A stretch of DNA of 64,000 nucleotides from Azolla caroliniana. Its lineage: Eukaryota; Polypodiophyta. A program made the translations under genes and the position numbers. Location: positions 1,736,001 to 1,800,000 of the forward strand of contig JBHGNT010000016.1 of the NCBI GenBank assembly GCA_043228905.1, in the 5' to 3' direction. Of this stretch, positions 34,361-45,197 are shown in pieces; within the stretch, counting starts at the first letter, position 1, and every line of letters begins with the position of its first letter. The notes beneath the pieces are model-generated. The model made no database searches. It was not told where the DNA came from and saw only the letters and a program-made list of their open reading frames with translations.

Positions 34361-34759
34361 TCCAAAAGTGTAGTGCATTATAGATTCTTTTTAGCATTAG
34401 TGCCTTATGGCCAACAAGGAGTGCAAGTCAGTACACCGCTCGAATACGGAGCATGTCCACTCTCGATAGCAATGGCCCCTTGAAACCATTACTATCATGG
34501 ATGTAACCAGAACTTCCCGATAGGTCACCCATCCCAATATTGTTCTAGCTCAAGCACGCTTAACTAGCAATGCTTGAATGAAGCATCCAAACAACCACAA
34601 AACTCATGGCATGTGAGTTGCCAAGGTAGGTAGGAATGTGCTACACATTGATCCCCGGCAAGTGGTTGGCGGTCACCCGCAAGTGGGTGGTATACTAACT
34701 ACAGACATCACACCTAGGTCTATAGCGTGGTCCGTATTCCAAAAGTGTAGTGCATTATA
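34361..34759 (-). mobile_element. 5S rRNA-derived retroposon (SINE3-like or Cassandra/TRIM-like) with 22-bp target duplication
   Basis: A perfect 22-base direct repeat (begins TCCAAAAGTG, ends GCATTATA) lies at 34361-34382 and 34738-34759, bounding 355 bases. Inside, the minus strand carries a 5S rRNA-like block. Minus-strand orientation puts a weak A-rich end (CTAAAAAGAATC) next to the left duplication. The long duplication favours LINE-mobilised SINE3-type insertion. A TGGTTTCA resembling a tRNA-Met primer site, about 27 bases after the 5S block, leaves a Cassandra-type LTR relic as the alternative. Confidence 0.7.
34510..34588 (-). pseudogene. 5S rRNA-like sequence retaining internal pol III promoter boxes
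   Basis: On the minus strand it starts GGATGC like plant 5S rRNA and lacks about 25-40 bases of the 5' half. It then matches closely: AGTTAAGCGTGCTTGAGC (box A) and GGGATGGGTGACCTATCGGG (box C region), ending AAGTTCT. Total length is about 79 bases against 120 for 5S, so it is not a functional rRNA gene, but both promoter boxes are nearly intact. Confidence 0.82.
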
Positions 34760-36335
34760 AACATTGGGAAGGTTAACTCTGCAGACAATACACACATTCT
34801 CCGTCATTCACTTAATTAGAATTCCATGACAACCAGCCCATGGAAGGTAATGGCAATGACAATTAGATACAATAGAAGCACCATGAAATATGATGCTATA
34901 AAACGCATGGAATCCAAGGAGCTAAGGATGGGGACATAATCACAGTGATTTTTCGAAAGCCCATTGGCACCAAAAAACTATGTAGTTGTGCTCTGAATCA
35001 GTTGTTGGGCAACAGAAGCGTGCTGTTGGGGTTGGGGATTGGGGGGATTTCCTATAAAATAGCACAAAATTCCATTGGGTTTTTGTGCAGCATCCCTTTC
35101 TTGATTTCATCAAGCTTGTGTATATAAAATAAAAGAGCACAGAAATCCTGTACACACCAATGTTTGACAGGTTTATTTGATACGAGTAAAGAAAGCAGCA
35201 ATGGTTTTTTTAATCATTGGAATCCGTTGTGTAAAGGAGGAATAAATCCTCCTCCTGACAAACAGGCCAGATCACTAGGAACATTCTCTGGTGTTGATCT
35301 CATATATCAATCGAGTGGTAAAAATGCAAAAATGCGTTCATAAATGTCAGATTGACTGACTTTCATTGATTTTCGACAGCTCGCATCAATATTCCCAAAC
35401 AGATAAATTACTGACACACCATTGAATTTGCTCACATTCATCAATTTGCCAGTCGCAAATCCAATGAAAAATTACAAACTACTCTACTGAGTTTGGTGAT
35501 ATTTTTCTCTGAATTAAATTTCTCTGCTCCTTTCATGCATAAAATTTTGATAAGAGAGAGAATCACAAATTTGGTACAAACACAAGGAAAAACCACATTG
35601 ATTTCTTTTACGGTGAAGTATACCATTCCAGGAACAAAACACGCACAGCTTTAAAAAGTCAGGTTTTTTCTACTCGAATCTATAGACGATCGTGAAACGC
35701 GTGAAAGCTTTGTACTCGTCATTAGACGGCCCTGTCAGGGTTTCGAGTTATAAATATTCCAGCAAAAAAGGGTATAGTGCTCAATCATTACAGCAAAAAA
35801 AAATTTAAAAATCACTCATGGGATCTGGGTCGAACTAAAAAAGGACTCGTTAGAGCTTCCGGTTGATATATTTTGGGGCAAAAGTAAAATATGTAACAGA
35901 AACGCACAGGGGTTTAGGGTTGAGGGGGTTCAGGATCAAGGTTTCCAGTCTTTAGGTTAAAGGTTTGGAACCGGGGGGGTTCAGTATTAAGGGATGAGAG
36001 ATTAGGGTTTCAGTAAGTAAAACCGTTCGCTAGGGATTAAGGTTTTAACCATTATGCATATAGATTTGACCTTACTTCGGGGATATGGTCTAGGTCGTAA
36101 GCATCTAAGACGTTTGTAGGGTTTTAACCATATGAAAAACCCGGTTCTGGATCATTAGAGGTTAATCATATGAGGGTCATGTATCAATCATCTCAGAAGT
36201 AGCCACCCAGAGAATGAGGGGATATGTCGCCGATATGAAGCTGTTGTTAACAAAGAAAAGAAAACAATAGAATAGAATATGAGTCTTAGGTAGAGAGAGA
36301 AGAAAAAATGGATGGATGGATGAATGAATGATTAC
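34760..36335. other. Intergenic; scattered TTAGGG-like words
   Basis: AT-rich. Between about 35905 and 36020 the words GGGTTTAGGGTT and TTAGGGTTTCAG occur in a G-rich degenerate context. No gene is recognised. Confidence 0.55.
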
Positions 36336-36452
36336 CTGTGTAAGATGTGGGCGATGGTAGAAGATACATTCTTGATCTTCACAGAAGGATGTCCACAGCT
36401 TCATGTACAAGCGTTCTGCTGTCTCTAGCAAGAAAGCCAAGAAGAAACCCAT
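36336..36452 (-). CDS. Possible lone first coding exon, 39 codons, unknown product
   Basis: ATG in a fair context (AAGATATGG) opens a frame reading MGFFLAFLLETAERLYMKLW and continuing to HRPHLTQ, ending exactly at a good donor (CAG|GTAATC). Upstream on the same strand is a GA-rich leader typical of plant 5' UTRs, with no TATA box identified. I could not find a convincing next exon in the 1.5 kb downstream. It may be a small or broken gene, or chance. No family is recognised. Confidence 0.3.
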
Positions 36453-36599
36453 ATCTTTCTCCTTTCTTTCTCTCTCTTTGAATGCCTGTGTGTCCGTCTC
36501 TCTCAATCTCTCTGCTCTGTATATTTCTCTGTTTCGATGTAGGAGTGAGAGAGAAACCTGCCATTCCATTCATGTGGGGTGTAGGTGTATATATATATG

Positions 36600-36867
36600 T
36601 ACATATAGAGATAGATAGATATGGTTTTTGTTTTTGAAAAGAAAAGAAAAGAAAAGAAAAGAAACCCTGTTTTCTTTTGCTTCAAAACCCAGCAAGCTTC
36701 CATTATCATCATTCCAGCGTGATTCAGAGAGAAACAGAGAAGGACAGACAGACAGAGACAGTAGAGAGAGAGAGAGATGATGGGTACATGGATAAAATAT
36801 AACTGCCTTTCCACATTCTCTGTACATTCAGACATACATACATACATACATACATACATACATGGGC

Positions 36868-36910
<43 letters not shown>

Positions 36911-36915
36911 TGTGT
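36600..36915. repeat. Cluster of microsatellites: (AAAAG)n, (CATA)n, (CAT)n
   Basis: AAAAG units at about 36638-36662, CATA at 36831-36861 and CAT at about 36866-36910, with (GA)n between. The poly-His and poly-Met frames here are artefacts. Confidence 0.9.
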
Positions 36916-36978
36916 GTGTGCTTCTTTCTGTGTTTGTTATCTCTCCCTCTTGTGTCTCTCTGTCTCTCTGTCTCTCTT

Positions 36979-37310
36979 GTTGTTATGCTACTATTGCCTA
37001 TGTCATATGTCATGGCAAAATTTTATGTCGGTGTCATGTTCCTCATGTTCCTTTTTCGTTCTTTCTTTCTTTCTTTGTTATTAGAAATTAGGTCACCCTA
37101 GCGGTAAGTTGTTATGCTACTACTGCCTATGTCATGTTTTCTTCGTATTCTCGAATATACGTTTTATGAGTTTTTGATCGTTTCTTTTTTGCTTTCTTTG
37201 TTATTAGAAATTAGGTCACCCTAGTGGTAAGTTGTTATGCTACTACTGCCTATGTCATGTTTTTTTCATATTCTCAAATATACGTTTTATGAGTTTTTGA
37301 ACGTTTGATT
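36979..37310 (+). repeat. Tandem duplication, unit about 124 bases
   Basis: TTATTAGAAATTAGGTCACC, then GTAAGTTGTTATGCTACTAC and ATATACGTTTTATGAG, occurs at about 37077 and again at about 37201. A partial earlier copy of TTGTTATGCTACTATTGCC lies at 36979. Confidence 0.85.
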
Positions 37311-37529
37311 ATAATTTATAATGACATATTTTGATTCAATCTATATAGTTCATACTCATGTTTTTTTGTAAAGTTCTAAAGTGAGGATGATAGAGACGTC
37401 TTGATTCGCATCCCAAAAGTATACATATGATACAATGTAAATATTGCAACCATACTTATGTTGGTGATTCACAATGGATTAGAGTCCACTTATTGGGATT
37501 GAGAGTGAATCAATATATAATATAGACCT

Positions 37530-37640
37530 TAGTCAATCCAATCCAACTTTGAGATTATTTACCATACACGTTTGATTGAATCATTCTCGAATGTAAATGC
37601 ACGTATGATACGTATGGTTCATTCTATGGATCATGTATGT
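37530..37640 (+). repeat. Dispersed repeat, copy 1 (partner at 40.89-41.01 kb)
   Basis: Shares GATTTACCAT(A/T)CACGTTT, ATTGAATCA, AATGCACGTATGATACGTA and TGGTTCATTCTATGGA with 40929-41005. The core is palindromic. The rest of 37311-38512 holds (CT)n and ATGTATGT tracts and an unrecognised frame. Confidence 0.75.
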
Positions 37641-38512
37641 ATGTATGCATAGATTGACCCATGCGTGATATTCGTGGTATTCTCAATACTCAATATTCAT
37701 AATATTCGAGAATACACCCTCTGCGTGTCTCTCTCTCTCTCTCTTTAAACCCTAATCCCCAAAGAGAAGGAAGTGACATGTGTATGGAGTATACATACAT
37801 ATAAGCATGTATGTATAGATATACTCCATCCATACATGCATATAAGCATGTATGTATATCTGTAAATTGTAATAATGTATGTATGTGTCTTCTTCTTCTG
37901 CTTCTTGTGTGTTTGTGTATAACATATAAGCATATATGTATGTATGTTGTTGTTGTGTGTGTGTGAAGTCAGGTTCCTAGGATAACTTCTTTGCTTCTTC
38001 CTCCCTATAGATAATTAAGAAAGGATCATTGGGGAGGGGGCCCTATTTCATGTGTTCTATTAAAAAAAAACCTTGCGTCATCTTGGCCGCCTGCCCACCC
38101 ATCATGTCCTTTTGGGGGTTGTTTGTTCTGTCGCGATCGATATTCGCACCCCTACATATCATTGCAACCCCCAACAATTGCAATACATGGATCCTACACA
38201 CACGATGCCTATATTATCTTTGGCAATAATAGTAAGTGGCGGCGATATAAGACCTAGAGGTGAGAGGGGTGAGGTTGCTTCATGTGTGGACAATGGAACC
38301 CATACATGAGCCTTTGCTCCCAACTGTTCTCCTCATAGACTAACTATTGGTATGGCATAGGATATTGATCCTCCCCATAAAGTAAAAGAGTTCAATGGAG
38401 AAGTTATTAGATCTCTTTTAATGTCATATGGATTCTCATGTGCATGCATGTATATATGTATATGAATGGGATTTCTAGGTTTCTAAAACTTGAGCTTAGG
38501 TTAATCTCCAAA

Positions 38513-38840
38513 AACAAGGTTTGGGTTTCTCAATGGCTTAATCATTAAAGTTGTTCCTTGACCTCTAGATTTAATTGCACACAACCTTGAGAAACCATTT
38601 CACAATCATGGAAACCCAAGAAGAAAAACAAGGTTTGGGTTTCTCAATGGCGTAATCATTAAAGTTGCTCCATGACTCAAGATTTAACTGCACACAACCT
38701 TGAGAAATCATTTCACAATCATGGAAACCCAATAAGAAAAACAAGGTTTGGGTTTCTCAATGGCTTAATCATTAAAGTTGCTCAATGACTCTGGATTTAA
38801 CTGCACACAACCTCGAGAAACCATTTCACAATATGAGTGG
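38513..38840 (+). repeat. Three-copy minisatellite, unit about 114 bases
   Basis: Units start at 38513, 38628 and 38740, each beginning AACAAGGTTTGGGTTTCTC and containing CTTAATCATTAAAGTTG and AACCATTTCACAAT. Copies differ at only a few positions, so the amplification is recent relative to the surroundings. Confidence 0.92.
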
Positions 38841-40142
38841 CTTAGATTTGTGTGAGTGACGCATTCTAGCCATATGTGGATGTCGATATGTATTATGTTT
38901 GCTAGATGTCAATACTTTGTCTACTTATTTTCACATGGCATTGTCTAAACCCCTTACAAAAAATTTGGCTATTAAATGTTTTAGAATATATACTCAATTA
39001 TGTGTGGCATCCCATGTGGGGACTCGAAATGTTTTTATCATTTTAAGAATGAGCTTGTTCAATTCCAAAAAGGAACTAATCCGATTTATTTAATTTTGTC
39101 TTATTTCATTGGTTTACTCAAGTGTCGTAATATTTGTGTGTGTGATTAAATTTTTATTTTGTTTCTTAAGTGGAAGTGTTTTAAGCATTCAAGGCTATTT
39201 ATTTAATGAAAATGGATGTGTGAGCGACATGAAAAAACAGTAGCAAAAGGCATGAATGTGAACAAACTCAATGGTATCGGGCTTTGTGATTAGAGAAAAT
39301 GACATTTTCTTCTTACATGGATTGCAAAGCAAAGCAAAAGAAAAGAAAAATGATGATTATAATGCATGACAATTATCTTTAGGGTCATAGTTGGAGGAGA
39401 ATGTCTATGATTCAAGAGGTGGATAAATAGGAGTTTTGATGTTGTTGGATTGCCCATCAATGTCTTGTGTGTTCCTTTAAAGATGGCACACTTACTTTGT
39501 GGTCATTTCCAAAATGCCACATGTATTTGCCGAAAAAAATATGGGCGTTCACGAAGATAATGATATGATTAGGAGCTCACATTGTTGGACATGGACGATC
39601 ATAATTATATGTACAATAGATGTCTATGGACAAGGATAGATGGTTGTGGTTATGCATGGTTTTTTCATGCATGCATCATTAACATAGCATGGATGTGTCA
39701 TGTATTAGTCATACATCATGCATGTGTCATGGATGGGCTACGAGACAAGATAAAATTTTGAACTTTTAAGAGCTCCCCAATCTTGGTCAAAAGCTTACCT
39801 TCATGCATGAAAGGCCTCATGAATAAGGAATCTCGCCTACAAGAGTCTCCCCTAAAGGCAATTTCCCACAATATTGAATACCCCAATATGAGGGGGTTTT
39901 AACCTTTCCCCTTTGTGAGCTCTTAAACTTTCCATATCACACACCTAGAGCTATAAAGTATGGATGTATAAGGCATAGCCTTACTCTATGTATAAATGAA
40001 TTCGTCATTAATCGAAACATATTAGATTATATTTTTTCATCAACCCTTTTGCTAAGCTTATGACTCGTGCTTCTTTATAGATGTCTCTATACTAGGAATA
40101 ATGGTATAAAGTCATTCATGTAAAGTGTAGTACTAACATATT
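38841..40142. other. Intergenic, no gene
   Basis: AT-rich sequence with CATGCATG-rich stretches at about 39660-39740. Nothing recognisable. Confidence 0.55.
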
Positions 40143-40660
40143 GGTAAACGATTAGAACGTAAAGCTCCGCCACATTGTGCAAGATGTGGTGGGCGATTGG
40201 AAATGGTTTCACACTTATTATGGAATTGCTCATTCACTACAACATTTGTACAAAGACTAAGTGCATCTCTTTATCACAAATTTCTTGGCCAAAGGTTTGG
40301 TAAACACTTTTGGCTATTTGGACAAATTCCGTGCGCCCTATCCAACCATGCCTATTTTCTCCAATGGACACGATTTTGGGCACTATGGACCATTTGGATG
40401 GCTCGCAATAATAAAGTCTTTGATCGAAACCAACTCCATGAAGTTAGCTTTTTTAAGCAATCCCTTAGGCAATCTCTATTTGATTGTCTGCAACTTAGAG
40501 ACATCATAGTGCAAATTTACAATCTTTACTTTGAGTGCTTTAAAGCTTTTTAGTGTCTAATCGACACTTGTACATTTTTCTTTATTCTTTGTGGGTTTTC
40601 ACCTAACTTTGAGGTTTCCCAATAGTAATAAAAGTGTTACTAAAATAATAATAATAACTA
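40143..40660 (+). pseudogene. LINE ORF2 C-terminal zinc-finger remnant and 3' tail
   Basis: The frame reads HCARCGGRLEMVSHLLWNC, then RFWALWTIWMARNNKVFD: the zf-RVT domain (C-x2-C...H-x4-C) found at the end of plant LINE ORF2. It stops at 40551-40553, and about 90 bases later an (ATA)n tail (40643-40657) marks the element's 3' end. The upstream RT part is missing (5' truncation, usual for LINEs). Confidence 0.8.
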
Positions 40661-40884
40661 CAATGACTTTGCGTGATTAGAAGTTGTAAAATATACTCAT
40701 TCTCAATTGTAATTGATTTCTTAGGTTAAATCATTGTTATAATCATAGAACGTAATATTCGTGTTCGTGGAGGCATTCAAACATTTGAAAACGTACACGT
40801 TTGAAAGGGGAAAAATACGTGCTCCTTTTTTTTTTCTTCTTTTCATTTGTTTTCATTGCAAATTTAGCCCATAATATAGACCAT

Positions 40885-41010
40885 AGTTAATCCAATCAAA
40901 CGTGTCAAACCAATCCAACTTTTAGTTGATTTACCATTCACGTTTTATTGAATCAAACGCGAATGCGAATGCACGTATGATACGTATGGTTCATTCTATG
41001 GAACTTATAA
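40885..41010 (+). repeat. Dispersed repeat, copy 2
   Basis: Partner of 37530-37640, with the same palindromic core GTATGATACGTATGG. Confidence 0.75.
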
Positions 41011-41107
41011 TTGTGAAAATGAAATTAAACATCGCATTTGCAAATTATCAATATTTTGGAAAATTATCCTTACCAAGTTACCAACATGATGGGTTACCTT
41101 TCATGTT

Positions 41108-41187
41108 CCCCCCCCCCCCCCCCCCCAAAAAAAATAGCTACTTTCCCATTAGTTAAGAGAGATTTTTATAGAAAGACTATACAAGAA
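41108..41187 (-). mobile_element. LINE 3' end fragment with homopolymer junction
   Basis: On the minus strand, 41187-41131 reads TATAGT(C)TTTCTATAAAAA, then TCTCTCTTAACTAATGGGAA, matching the last 60 bases of the element that ends at 17541. It ends in eight A residues that pass straight into a run of 19 G (19 C on the plus strand, 41108-41126). Apparently a very short, 5'-truncated copy. Confidence 0.65.
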
Positions 41188-42303
41188 AACGAGGAATCAC
41201 TCAATACTTTGGTCTTAAAGCATTCAATGAAAGGCTTGAAGGCAATGCATATAAATAATGCAACTATTCTATACTATAACCTATAGAAAGGTTAAAGATG
41301 ATATGTGATGTCATGACTCATGACCCTCTAGTCATGCTCCCTCTTACAAAATGGGAGCACATGTGGTGAAAGAAAAATATGAGAATACAAAGCAAAAGGA
41401 ATGAAAGTGATATAGTGTGTTTAAGGCTTGTCTTCCCAACCTTGGGGCATGCCAATACAACTTTAGGGATATTATGCATTTCTAGCCCTGTTTAGCACAA
41501 ATTTGGTGTTGTGTGTCCATCTTTATGCCTAGGGACATCTCAAGATAGTTCCACGATGCTTATCATGGGGACGTACCACCCCCCTAAGAGACCAATCATC
41601 ATTCTCAACAATGACTACCGTGCCCATCTTTGACTCCAAGTAACATGGAGCGGATGATGACCTCTCTAAGACACCAAAATTTGACAAAAAGTGTAATTCA
41701 TAGACTTGTTCTCTTGAATGTCTACAATACAATGAAATCTTTAGTCAAGTACCAAATAACTCTACAGTTCCACGTTACCATTCACCGCATTGATCATAGT
41801 TTAATTAGTGCAAGCATGTGTAAGAGGTTATAGGCAAGAGGAATGTAGAGCATAATTGTTTTGAGGTAGGACACTTTTCATAATCACTTAGTCATCTTGT
41901 TGATCTTCGTCCTATTCGCGATGTCTTTCCCAATAGGATGACAATGTGATTTTAACACTTTGCCTTGACCACTTCTAATCTACATACTTCTTGCTTATGA
42001 CCCCTTTGTGCATGTATGCACAAATTGGAGAAAGAATACCATAGACAAGTAGGAACAAGACAACATGAGTCCACAAATGAACACAAATTTTTTGATAAAA
42101 AATATACAATAGAAGCATATGTTTGCTATCTTACAAAAATATACATAGTTATAACTTATTCCTATATCGATCATTACATGTTATGTGGTTATCCACTCAC
42201 TTAGCTTCTTAATGATTTGTTCCTTGGGTCACCTAAATAAGGGTTTCTTTCTCGTACTAAATTGGTCTTAAATTCTAATTCTAGGCTAAGGTTTAAACCA
42301 TAG
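41188..42303. other. Intergenic, no gene
   Basis: Chance frames only. Confidence 0.5.
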
Positions 42304-42760
42304 TGTAAAGAATCAGATATAATTCTTGTGTAGCGGAAGAGATGTGTGTTATGTGTATGTGTGAGAGGAATTAGAGAAGAGAATAGAAACACAAGATAGA
42401 TAAGCTAAAGAAATGAAATACTCAAGAATAAGATGTGTATATTCACAAGTAGAATGAGAAATACAAAATGTAGCATTACAAGGAGTCACAACCGACTAGT
42501 ATGAAGTATGAGGAGGGTGCTTTATATAGAGTCACCCTCTCTTTTCATTAACTTACAACAACCACTCTCTCTCTCTCTTGGGGAATGTGAAGACTCGTAG
42601 TCATGGGGAATATGTAACTCATTAGTTATGTGTCATAGAATATGATTCTATGACACATAGTTAATGTGTAGAGAGTAGTGGTGTGACTCTTGACCTTTGA
42701 GTAATCATAGATTCTCAAAAGTGTGTTCACACGTTGTGCTATGTTGAGCTTGATTCTCAA
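42304..42760 (-). repeat. Relict LTR related to the Copia LTR at 60.6-61.2 kb
   Basis: Reverse-complement homology to the 3' two thirds of 60566-61238. It shares TGTAAAGAATC at the end, GTGTAGCGGAAGAGATGTG, the TATA region (CTCTATATAAAGCACC on the minus strand), CATAGAATATGATTCTATGACACAT and GTTGAGCTTGATTCTCAA. Homology stops before the heat-shock-element part, so this copy is truncated. No internal coding region adjoins it. Confidence 0.8.
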
Positions 42761-43589
42761 CACATACAAATGATGTCATGGGTAATAAAATTTGTGATAC
42801 CATTCCCCTTCTTTGATGTTGGGTTCCATTAGTCATGTCGCACAAAGTGGGACATTAGTTATTAAGATATTGCTAATAAATGTTTGATACAAGAATTGGA
42901 GTATCAACAATATTCCTTAGAGGCTTGTAAGTGTGACCATGGAACTATATAGCCTTACCAATATGTGAGGTAGTATAATTTGTTATCCATGATCTTAGGG
43001 ACCAAAATCACTTACAACCTCTGTAAATCGCCGGTCAACAAGCTCAACTAGAGGTAGGGGGTTAGGGACACTTGATCTAGAATAGAACTTGAAATAAGCA
43101 TAAAACTTAATCAATCTAGAAGGCAATATAATCCATCATTTATGCTTTTGGAGTACAAAATAACTTTAACCTCACACTCTAGTCCATTAATGAACTCTGA
43201 CGAAATAAACCGAGTTTGAACCAAAAGCATGAGGCACCAACAATGACATACGAACACTATATGGAAATACACATGTGGCTCGAAATTTAGACAAAACACA
43301 ATGTAATCGATTTGGTTAAAGATCACAAGTGAACCAATAATTTGTTGATGTCACTTACCACATGGCTCAATAGTTTTCACATTGTATTGTAACAACCACA
43401 CATGATCCCTACCTTAAAACCTTGTCGTCATTTCACGAATATTTGAGATGATGATGATTTCGAGGTCAAATTGGGGTTTTATAAAATCTTCAACAATAAG
43501 ACTCTTGGAGACAAAAAAAATAGGGTGATGACATGGGTTTACAAGGAATGGAATTATTATAAACAAATTATACGAAATGTAAGACGTGA
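42761..43589. other. Intergenic; possible decayed retroelement tail
   Basis: No readable domain. Its position next to the Ty3/gypsy integrase relic makes a decayed integrase C-terminus plausible but unsupported. Confidence 0.35.
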
Positions 43590-43900
43590 ACCTAGTTGTC
43601 TTGTTGTTAGCTAATGAAACAACAAATACGCCACTCTAACATTTGATTGATACATTTGGTTTGTCAATCCTTCAGTGGATGATAACTTGAGGAGAGCTGA
43701 CAAAAAAATACGAATAACATGAATAAATGCTTTAAAAACTATGACATGAATCGTGGCCCATGATTGCTAATAATGTCATCTAGAAAACCATGTGATCTTG
43801 GAAACACCTTCACATAACCAAAAGTGACGTTTCCTTCTTATCGATGGTCTTAATGTAGGGAAGTGTACCATCTTTGTAAACCGATCCACCACTCTCCAAG
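43590..43900 (-). pseudogene. Ty3/gypsy integrase core remnant
   Basis: The minus strand reads WRVVDRFTKMVHFPTL, then in shifted frames SHGFLDDIISNHGPRFMS and LSALLKLSSTEGLTNQM. These match the gypsy integrase blocks around the first two catalytic Asp residues and the following HPQTDGQTE segment. Frameshifts and substitutions show long decay. No LTRs are identified. Confidence 0.8.
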
Positions 43901-44799
43901 TGACATCAAAACATTTTTGTATTTTTGTCATGCATGCAAACGAGACAAGCACTATATACAATGCAATAGAATAGAAGATGAGGAACAAGACCAAGACCAA
44001 CGAGATACGTTTCTTATTTTTCTCCTTCACACTCTTTTCATTAAACAAGTCTTTATTTATAGGGGTTACTAATAACTTCGTAGGACAAGGTTTCTTAAAA
44101 GAACACATTATCTCTTAATTACTTTGTTATTCAAAAATACGTGTTTGTAATTTAGGACAACTACCTCTTTGATGGAGATTAACCAACTTGTACAAGTTCG
44201 TACATGCTCATATAATGTTACTTAGTATGTAGTATATAAACCTTTTCCTTTTAACTTTTCAAACCAAGTTTGAACCAATCGATAAGGCCTTCTCATATGT
44301 ATGTTCTCCGCATATCCATGGGCCAACTCCTACATAGTGGAGGTTGACTTACTAGTGTACACAAGTGAACAAGCAATTTATTGAAACCCTTTTCATGCTA
44401 TCCAATATATACACTTTACATGTGTGTTTCTGAAAGCAATTGATCACATATTCGATAATTGTCTCATTGCAAATCCATTCATGATGCACGACGAATACAT
44501 CAACGGTTAAGACTTTGAGATGGATCAACTGGCCAATCAATCAATGTACAGAAGTGAAGGAGGAGCGATCACAAGGGCCTCACAAAGCCAATCAATATAC
44601 ATGCACTATCAACAACTTTTCGAATCAGGTTTCTCAAATACAACAGAGTGTTGTGCTGCCTCGAATGAAATTCTTCATTATGAAAACCTCAGTGATGGTG
44701 AAGATAACCACCATGATAACGTAAGCATGCCAAGCTCTTCCTTTCTTGTGCGTGGTGTAAAGCTTGAATTAACACGGCCAATGCCCATGATGCATTGCA
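43901..44799. other. Intergenic upstream of ClpB; no gene
   Basis: A 125-residue chance frame starts at 44520 but runs into the microsatellite and shows no domain. Confidence 0.5.
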
Positions 44800-45018
44800 T
44801 ATACTTGCGTGTATGTGTGTGTATGTATGTACATATGTACGTGTATATGCATGTATGTATGTATGTACTTATGTACGTATGGTATGTATTGTAGGTATCA
44901 TGTATGTATGTATGTATGTATGTATGTATGTATGGTATGTATTGTATGTATTGTATTGTATGTATGTATGGTATGTATTGTATGTATTGTATGTATGTAT
45001 GTATTTATGGGTGTATGT
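44800..45018. repeat. (GTAT)n microsatellite in the ClpB upstream region
   Basis: Over 200 bases of GTAT with variants (GGTAT, GTATT) lie 180-400 bases upstream of the ClpB start codon, in or near the promoter or leader. Length variation is likely. Confidence 0.92.
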
Positions 45019-45197
45019 AGAGATAGATAACAACTCGGGTGATGAAGAATATATGAGAGCCACATGGGGGCACATTGAGACAGACAAATAGAGAAAAGAG
45101 TAGAATAGAACAGAATCGAATAGTGTAGAAACAGGGTAGAGCATATCAGAGCGTAAGTACTCCACAGAGTAGAGAGGTTTCCTCAAAAGCTTTAATC

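Noticed and set aside
35905-36020. Interstitial telomere-like repeat (TTTAGGG)
   Set aside because: Only one or two words match and no tandem register is kept; a degenerate G-rich tract.
36777-37101. Poly-His and poly-Ser frames
   Set aside because: They come from (CAT)n and neighbouring microsatellites.
44520-45091. Frames rich in Tyr/Val/Cys/Met upstream of ClpB
   Set aside because: Mostly (GTAT)n translation; the short non-repeat part shows no domain or splice context.
45100-45135. Possible heat-shock element upstream of ClpB (GAA repeats at 5-base spacing)
   Set aside because: The GAA blocks are all in the same orientation; a heat-shock element needs alternating GAA and TTC.
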